Origin: Candidatus Sumerlaeia bacterium
GTDB lineage: Bacteria; Sumerlaeota; Sumerlaeia; JADFCW01
Length of the DNA stretch: 64,000 nucleotides
Assembly: GCA_026415575.1 (NCBI GenBank)
Contig: JAOAGV010000003.1
Location: 1 to 64,000 of the forward strand
Direction of reading: 5' to 3'
Below, in pieces: positions 58,129 to 64,000 of this stretch. The notes under the pieces were generated by a model. It was not told the DNA's origin and did no database searches. It saw only the letters and a program-made list of their open reading frames with translations. The position numbers and the translations under genes were made by a program. Each line of letters starts with the position of its first letter. Positions within the stretch are counted from its first letter, which is position 1.

Positions 58129-59436
58129 ATGACCAAAGTTGCGCTGCTTCTGGCGTTCGATCGCGCGTCGTATTTCCAACGGCATCATCCGCCGCTGGCA
58201 CTGGGGTATTTGGCCGCTTATGTGAAGGCGCATGTGCCGGATGTGGACATACGGTTTTTCCTGACGCCGGAAGAAGCCGTGCTGTTCGAGCCGGAGCTTG
58301 TCGGCATTTCGAGCGTAACGCAGAACATCCCGATCGCGGTCGAGATGGCGCAACGGTTGGCCGCCTGCGGCGCACCGCTTGTGCTCGGCGGCATCCACAT
58401 CAGCCTTCTGCCCGAAACCTTGCCGCGGCCGTTTGCCCTTGGAGTTCTTGGCGAAGGCGAACAGACGTTGGCCGATCTGGTCCGATGGCGGAGGCGCGAA
58501 ATCGCCGACCTTGCCTCGGTCGCCGGTCTTGTCATCCGCGACGGCGACCGGCTGATTCAAACCGCGCCGCGGGCGCCGCTGGCCTCGCTCGACACGCTTC
58601 CCTTTCCCGACGTGGTGCTGCTTGGACGTCACTGGGAGGCCGACTATCACAGCCGGATGCTGATGTATTCATCGCGCGGCTGTCCCTACCGGTGCCTGTT
58701 CTGCGCGGGGGCGCGATTCTGGCGGACGTATCGCTGCTTTTCGCCCGAATACGTGGTGCGCGAAATCGAATCGCGCTGTGCGGAGTTCGGGACGCGCTGG
58801 TTTGATTTCTGGGATGATCTTTTCATCGGCGACGAGACGCGGCTGCGCCGGTTTGCGGAGTTGTTCCTCGAACGCGGCCTGCGTGAGAAAGTGATCTTGG
58901 GCTTCAGTGTCCGCTCGAATCTGGTCAGCGGGGAGCGGGCGAGGCTGTTTGCACGGCTGGGTGTCGAGAACGTCAATTTCGGGGCCGAGTCGGGCTGCGA
59001 CCGCGTGCTGCGCGCCATGAACAAGGCGGGCGTAACGGTCGCCGTCAATCAGCGCGCCATTGATCTGCTCCATGATCAGGGCATCTTTGTAAATTGCTCG
59101 TTCGTCTTTGGCTTTCCCGACGAGACCGCCGCCGAGATGGAGCAGACGCTGAACTTTATCGAACGCAACCGCGACAAACTTGCCGACATCGGCTATTTCC
59201 CGCTTCTCCCGTTTCCGGGAACACCCTACTGGGACATGGCGCGGGAACGCGGCATTGTCTCGCTCGACATGGACTGGCGCGCGTTTGAGATGAACTATAG
59301 CGAGATTGACTGGGAGCGGCTGCCGATGCTGGCGGAGAAGGTGGGCCGGAATGAGCTGAAATCCTTCCTCGACCGGGCCAATCAGTTGCGCAACGAGATT
59401 GTCGCAGCGCATTTCCAACGCAGGACGAAACGATAG
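58129..59436 (+). CDS. B12-binding-domain radical SAM protein
   Basis: MYSSRGCPYRCLFCAGARFW (CxxxCxxC); N-terminal B12-binding-like domain (LALGYLAAYVKAHVPDVDIRFF). Confidence 0.92.
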   Translation: MTKVALLLAFDRASYFQRHHPPLALGYLAAYVKAHVPDVDIRFFLTPEEAVLFEPELVGISSVTQNIPIAVEMAQRLAACGAPLVLGGIHISLLPETLPRPFALGVLGEGEQTLADLVRWRRREIADLASVAGLVIRDGDRLIQTAPRAPLASLDTLPFPDVVLLGRHWEADYHSRMLMYSSRGCPYRCLFCAGARFWRTYRCFSPEYVVREIESRCAEFGTRWFDFWDDLFIGDETRLRRFAELFLERGLREKVILGFSVRSNLVSGERARLFARLGVENVNFGAESGCDRVLRAMNKAGVTVAVNQRAIDLLHDQGIFVNCSFVFGFPDETAAEMEQTLNFIERNRDKLADIGYFPLLPFPGTPYWDMARERGIVSLDMDWRAFEMNYSEIDWERLPMLAEKVGRNELKSFLDRANQLRNEIVAAHFQRRTKR

Positions 59437-59585
59437 GTTTTGGGGTTTTCTTCCTGAAAGCCGGTATCATTGCCTTTTTGGTTTGAGCTTTTTCCCGTTG
59501 CAACGTGTTGAACCGGAGCGCAGAATTCGGTATCAGCCGCCGGCGGAACGGCTGAGGCGGTACTTTCCCGCATGAGACGATACCC

Positions 59586-61436
59586 ATGAATGTGTTATGG
59601 TTCCTGATTCCGGCGATTGTGCTGTTGGTGCTCGCATCCAGAACCTACGGAGTCCATCTGGAAAAAGTTTTCGGCGCAGACGACCGGCGCCCGACGCCGG
59701 CCGCGCGGCACGATGATAACCGCGACCTTGTCCATACCCGCGTGGACGTGGTCTTTGCCCACCATTTTGCCGCCATCGCCGGCAGCGGCCCGATCATCGG
59801 GCCGGTATTTGCTTTGGCGTTCGGCTATCTGCCGGTATGGATGTGGCTCCTGATCGGCGGCGTGTTTTTGGGCGCGGTGCACGACTTCGGCTCGCTGTTT
59901 GTCAGCGTGCGCGAAGGTGCCAAATCCATTCCGACGATTGCGCGCAAGACGCTCGGCAAGGCCGGCTATGTGCTGATGATCCTGTTTTTCCTCTCGATGA
60001 TTGTGCTCGTGACGTCGGTGTTTCTGAATCTTTCGGCGGCGGCGCTGACCAGCAAATACCCGCTCGACAAATTGCGCCTTCCACCCGATCAAACGCTGCT
60101 GCGCACGGTGAGCGAGACCGCGCCGGACGGCACCACGGTGGTGCGGGGTGTGATCGGCGGCATTGCCTCGACGGGCGTTTTTGTGATTACGCTGCTGGCC
60201 ATTCCGCTCGGATACATCCAGCGCCACAAGATTCTCAAGATGCGCTGGGTGCATTTGCTGGGGACGGCCATCTGTGTGGTCTCGATTGTCGTGGGATTCT
60301 GGAAACCGGTCTCGCTTTCGCCCGATGTGTGGAAGATTGTGCTGACGGTGTACACGCTGGTGGCGGCGGGCGTGCCGCTGTGGCTGATCTTGCAGCCTCG
60401 CGACGTGATCAACGTGCAAATCTTGTATGGGGGCATTTTGCTCTTGTTCGGTTCGCTGCTGGTGGGCGGCGCGACGCACCAGTTGATCCTGCCGGCGCCG
60501 GAATTGTCGAATGCGTTGGGGGCGGAAAAAATTGGGATGATCTGGCCGTTCCTGTTTATCACGGTGGCGTGCGGGGCGATCTCCGGGTTCCACTGCATGG
60601 TTTCGGGCGGGACAACCTCGCGGCAGTTGGCGCGCGAGAGCGACATCCGGCGGGTGGCCTACAACAGTATGTTGCTCGAAAGCCTGCTGGCAATCTGCGT
60701 TCTTCTGACGCTGGGTAGCTGTCTGGCGCGGGAGGAGTACTTGCGGATTGTCTGGCCGAGCGCCGAGCAGGTGCAGGCGGGCAACCGGGCGAATCCGGTG
60801 TTTGCATTTGCACTGGCCGCCGGAACGCTGTTCCAGCAGGCATTCGGCATTCCCTTGGCAATCGGCTGCGTTCTGGGCATTTTGACGGTCGAGGGATTCA
60901 TCGTCACGACGCTGGACACGGCGGTGCGGCTGAACCGCTATTTGTTCGAGGAGTTGTGGGACGTGATTTTCGGTCATCGCGTGCCGCCCCTGCTCAAGCA
61001 CTACTGGTTCAACGCCACGTTGTCGGCGGCGTTGATGCTGTGGTTTGCGACGGGAATTAAATTGGACCTCGGATGGCTGCTGTTCGGAACGGCCAATCAG
61101 CTGGTGTCGGCCTTGGCGCTGATTGTAATCACGGTGTGGCTGATGGCGCACGGGCGGCGGTTTATCTATACGCTGGTGCCGATGGTGCTGATGCTGGTAA
61201 CGACGCTGACGGCGCTGATGATGGAGATTTTCGGGACGCATCCGGTGGGACAGACCAAGAACGCGCTGTATCAGGGCAGCGCAATCTTTATGGCCGTTAT
61301 GGCCTTCGGCGTGGTGGCCGTTGTGATTCGAACCATCGTATTCCGCCGCACGCCTGCGGTGCCGCCCGGCGACGAGGCGCCCACGCCGCTGGAAGCCGCC
61401 GGCGAGAAAGAAGAACTCGAAGTCGAAGGCATTTAA
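59586..61436 (+). CDS. cstA: Carbon starvation protein CstA family transporter
   Basis: VHLEKVFGADDRRPTPAARHDDNRDLVHTRVDVVFAHHFAAIAGSGPIIGPVFALAFGYLPVWMWLLIGGVFLGAVHDFGSLFVSVREGAKSI. Confidence 0.95.
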   Translation: MNVLWFLIPAIVLLVLASRTYGVHLEKVFGADDRRPTPAARHDDNRDLVHTRVDVVFAHHFAAIAGSGPIIGPVFALAFGYLPVWMWLLIGGVFLGAVHDFGSLFVSVREGAKSIPTIARKTLGKAGYVLMILFFLSMIVLVTSVFLNLSAAALTSKYPLDKLRLPPDQTLLRTVSETAPDGTTVVRGVIGGIASTGVFVITLLAIPLGYIQRHKILKMRWVHLLGTAICVVSIVVGFWKPVSLSPDVWKIVLTVYTLVAAGVPLWLILQPRDVINVQILYGGILLLFGSLLVGGATHQLILPAPELSNALGAEKIGMIWPFLFITVACGAISGFHCMVSGGTTSRQLARESDIRRVAYNSMLLESLLAICVLLTLGSCLAREEYLRIVWPSAEQVQAGNRANPVFAFALAAGTLFQQAFGIPLAIGCVLGILTVEGFIVTTLDTAVRLNRYLFEELWDVIFGHRVPPLLKHYWFNATLSAALMLWFATGIKLDLGWLLFGTANQLVSALALIVITVWLMAHGRRFIYTLVPMVLMLVTTLTALMMEIFGTHPVGQTKNALYQGSAIFMAVMAFGVVAVVIRTIVFRRTPAVPPGDEAPTPLEAAGEKEELEVEGI

Positions 61437-61446
61437 TTCGGCCACG

Positions 61447-62193
61447 ATGGCAACCGCCGACCACGCTGCCAAACCTGCCGCTGGCCCCATGAGCCGGCCG
61501 CCGAATACTGTTCGCGTGCCGCCGCGCGAGCGGAATCTGTTCGTCAATCTCTTTCGGGCGTTTCTGTGGATTTACCACACCGTGTTTCACGGGTGCCGCT
61601 GGCGCCATGCCGCGCGCGTGCCGATGAGCGGGCCGGTTATCCTCGCACCCAGCCACGCCAGCTGGTATGATCCGCCGATTGTGGCGGTGCCGTTGTGGAG
61701 GCGGGCGTATTATTTCACCAGCGCGAAGTATTTCAAGTTTCCGCTGGGGCCGATCATTCGCTATCTCAACGCGTTTCCGGTGGATTTGGCCAAACGCTTC
61801 GATCTGCGGGCCTACGAGCAGGCGCTCGCGGTGTTGAACGCCGGCGGGATGCTGGTGCTTTTTCCCGAAGGCACGCGCACGTATGACGGGCGGCTGGGGA
61901 AGATTCAGGGGGGCGTGGCGGCACTGGCTTTGGAGACCGGCGCCACCATTGTGCCGGTGTCCATTCTGGGGGCGTTCGAGGCGTGGCCGCGCACGCGCAA
62001 ACTGCCGCGCTGGTGTCGGCCGATCTCGATCAAGTATCACGTGCCGATTCCTGTTGAGCGGACGACAGACCCGCAATTGAAACGCCGGAGGATTGCCGAG
62101 ATTTCGCGGCAGCTGGAGCGTGTGCTGGCCCCGCCGCTGCGTGCATGGAATGATTTGCAGAGAAGGCGCAGGCGGCTTCGCGGGATGGGATGA
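61447..62193 (+). CDS. plsC: 1-acyl-sn-glycerol-3-phosphate acyltransferase
   Basis: GPVILAPSHASWYDPPIVAVPL (H-x4-D); LVLFPEGTRTYDGRLGKIQGGVAALALETGATIVPVSI. Confidence 0.92.
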   Translation: MATADHAAKPAAGPMSRPPNTVRVPPRERNLFVNLFRAFLWIYHTVFHGCRWRHAARVPMSGPVILAPSHASWYDPPIVAVPLWRRAYYFTSAKYFKFPLGPIIRYLNAFPVDLAKRFDLRAYEQALAVLNAGGMLVLFPEGTRTYDGRLGKIQGGVAALALETGATIVPVSILGAFEAWPRTRKLPRWCRPISIKYHVPIPVERTTDPQLKRRRIAEISRQLERVLAPPLRAWNDLQRRRRRLRGMG

Positions 62194-62230
62194 GTCGCTC
62201 AAGTCGGACGGGTCGGACAACTCGGACAAG
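62194..62230. repeat. Period-9 iterated repeat (gtcggacNN)
   Basis: gtcgctcaa/gtcggacgg/gtcggacaa/ctcggacaa; same family as 16970-17018. Confidence 0.7.
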
Positions 62231-62245
62231 GTGATTTGTGCAATC

Positions 62246-63211
62246 ATGAAAAGCGATCCTCGGACCACAAAAATTCTCCGGCGAATGCGCGGGCGTGTCT
62301 TTCGCGCCAGCAAGCTTCTGGACCGGCCCGATACGCCGTGGCGAAGACGGCGTCTGCTCGATCTGCTGGATGCGGGCAGCGATCGCACGGTCGCCACGGA
62401 AGCCGGCGGTGTTCTGCATCTGACGCTTCGCGTGCCCTACGGGGCGGCAGAAGCCGCATGCGGCTTGCAGTTTCCGCGATGCGGCCGGCGGGACAAACAG
62501 GCCGATCCTGCGGTCAACCCCTTCGCCGGTTGGGGCGCAACCGTATGCCAACCGCGGGTGATGGCCAAAGCGGCACGCCGGCCTTCGCTGGGCCGAATTC
62601 GGCCGCATCGCATTGTGGTGCTGGATACGGAAACAACCGGACTGCTCGATGAACCGGAGACGGTGCCGTTTCTTGTGGGCTTGGGCTTTTTCGAGCCGGA
62701 GCACTTTGTTGTCGAGCAGTTTTTTATGGAAGATTTTGAGGCCGAGCCGGCGCTGATGAAGTCGCTTGCGCGCCGGATGCGCACGGTTGGCGCCATCCTG
62801 ACCTACAACGGTGGCTCGTTTGATCTGCCCCTTCTGCGGCGGCGATTTACGCTGCAACGGCTGTCGGCGGCCGCGTGGGAGAAAACGCACTGGGATGTGC
62901 TTCTGACGGCGCGGCGACTGTGGAAAGGCGATATTGGTTCATGTTCGCTGACGAACGTCGAACGCGAGGTGTTGGGATTTCGACGCGAACGCGATATTCC
63001 CTCCGACCGCATCCCGCAAGTCTATCGCGACTATCTGGGCGGGCACCGCGCCGGCCGTCTTGCGGCCGTGTTCGATCACAACGCGCAGGATATTCTCTCA
63101 ACCGCCGCCATCGCCGTAACCCTTGGCGCCGTGGCGTGCGATCCTTGCGCCGCTTTGGCGGATGGACTGGCCAGCAAGGCGGCACTGGAACGGTTTGCGG
63201 AGCGGGAGTAA
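62246..63211 (+). CDS. Ribonuclease H-like (YprB-type) exonuclease-domain protein
   Basis: IVVLDTETTGLLDEPETVPFLVGLGFFE...LTYNGGSFDLPLLRRRFTLQ...DVLLTARRLWKGDIGSCSLTNVEREVLGFRRERDIPSDRIPQVYRDYLGG. Confidence 0.87.
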   Translation: MKSDPRTTKILRRMRGRVFRASKLLDRPDTPWRRRRLLDLLDAGSDRTVATEAGGVLHLTLRVPYGAAEAACGLQFPRCGRRDKQADPAVNPFAGWGATVCQPRVMAKAARRPSLGRIRPHRIVVLDTETTGLLDEPETVPFLVGLGFFEPEHFVVEQFFMEDFEAEPALMKSLARRMRTVGAILTYNGGSFDLPLLRRRFTLQRLSAAAWEKTHWDVLLTARRLWKGDIGSCSLTNVEREVLGFRRERDIPSDRIPQVYRDYLGGHRAGRLAAVFDHNAQDILSTAAIAVTLGAVACDPCAALADGLASKAALERFAERE

Positions 63212-63306
63212 TTCGCACAGGGAGAGTTTTCAGACTGGACGTTGAGCGCGGCAATGCCACACCATCCGTTGTGGTCGCGCAAGGGTTGTGCGACCGGGCG
63301 AATCGC

Positions 63307-64000
63307 ATGAATGAACCCGCATCCAGTTGTTGCCCCGCCGAAACGGCACGCCGCCGCAGGCCTTACACGATTGTCCAGTTGACCTCGTCGGGCGATATGG
63401 GCGGCACCGAGCGCATGACGCTCGAACTGGCTGCGCGGCTGGATCACAACCTCTTCCATCCGATTGTGCTTTGTCTGGTCGGCGGCGACACGCTGGTCGA
63501 GGAGTGCCGCCGGCGCGGCGTCGAGGCGGAGCATCTGCATTGCCGCCATCCGCTGGACTGGCGCGCGTGGCGGCGCTATGCGGACATTCTGCGCACACGG
63601 GGCGTGTCGTTGGTGCATCTATACGGCCTGCGGGCCAACATTCCGGGGCGCCATCTGGCCCGGCGTGCGAAAGTCGGCTGCGTGGTGGCGGGCATTCGCA
63701 GCACCGATCCGTGGCGCCGATGGTATCATGTGTGGCTGGATCGCTGGACGGCGCGATATGTGGATGTGTTTGTGTCCAATTCAGAAGCGGGACGGCAGGC
63801 GGCGATTCGGCGCGAGCGCATTCCGGGCGATCGTATCAAAGTGATTCCGAACGGTGTCGAGATGCCGCCGGCCGTGAGTTTTGATGCTGCCGCACTGCGC
63901 CGGAAGTTCGGTCTGTCCGAACACGATGGCCCCGTGCTGGCAGTGGTGGCCAATCTGGGGCCGGAGAAACGCCACCGCGATTTGATTGATGCCGTTGCAT
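63307..64000 (+). CDS. Glycosyltransferase, GT4-like, truncated by the window end
   Basis: YTIVQLTSSGDMGGTERMTLELAARL...VFVSNSEAGRQAAIRRERIPGDRIKVIPNGVE...VAVVANLGPEKRHRDLIDAVA. Confidence 0.88.
   Translation, partial: MNEPASSCCPAETARRRRPYTIVQLTSSGDMGGTERMTLELAARLDHNLFHPIVLCLVGGDTLVEECRRRGVEAEHLHCRHPLDWRAWRRYADILRTRGVSLVHLYGLRANIPGRHLARRAKVGCVVAGIRSTDPWRRWYHVWLDRWTARYVDVFVSNSEAGRQAAIRRERIPGDRIKVIPNGVEMPPAVSFDAAALRRKFGLSEHDGPVLAVVANLGPEKRHRDLIDAVA

Noticed and set aside
59595-61547. 650-aa minus-strand ORF opposite cstA
   Set aside because: Low-complexity His/Gln/Arg-rich translation; antisense shadow of a well-conserved transporter.

Overview
High-GC bacterial chromosomal window, densely coded on both strands. 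The gene set fits a saprophytic, glycan-using bacterium, possibly PVC/FCB-adjacent or a Sumerlaeota/Hydrogenedentota-like lineage; that placement is a guess from pseudopilin, LTD/CotH and sulfatase content. Left to right: the edge of a type II-like CRISPR array (two identical 36-nt repeats) next to cas2; a PL11 rhamnogalacturonan lyase; a sulfatase; an MDR dehydrogenase; trmL; an FHA-GAF-sigma54 regulator beside a Ser/Thr kinase; thuA; a carbamoyl-phosphate synthase large subunit split into two ORFs with an AbiEii-type nucleotidyltransferase and a small DUF6922-like protein between the halves; a UPF0104 membrane protein; larC-serS; a sugar ABC transporter; glycosyltransferases; bactofilin; argS; a second sulfatase; an operon with four AP-superfamily (phosphodiesterase-like) paralogues, glycosyltransferases and an SDR; radical SAM proteins; fmt; a GntR regulator; secreted LamG/FnIII/LTD-CotH proteins around a pseudopilin; UxaA halves; Ldh; cstA; plsC; an RNase H-like exonuclease; and a truncated glycosyltransferase. 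Best second-look items: (1) the putative toxin-antitoxin pair inside split carB, with an ATGA overlap between the toxin stop and the carB C-half start; (2) two terminator-like hairpins in the divergent thuA/carB gap, which look like a carB leader attenuator; (3) a shared extreme C-terminal RWxxY motif on three secreted proteins; (4) a conserved LxxLGYxD C-terminus on four tandem AP-superfamily paralogues; (5) cas2 plus array with no cas1/cas9 on the expected side; (6) several families of palindromic elements and period-9/period-7 iterated repeats, one of them inserted in frame into a coding sequence. All calls come from reading the sequence; no searches were run.
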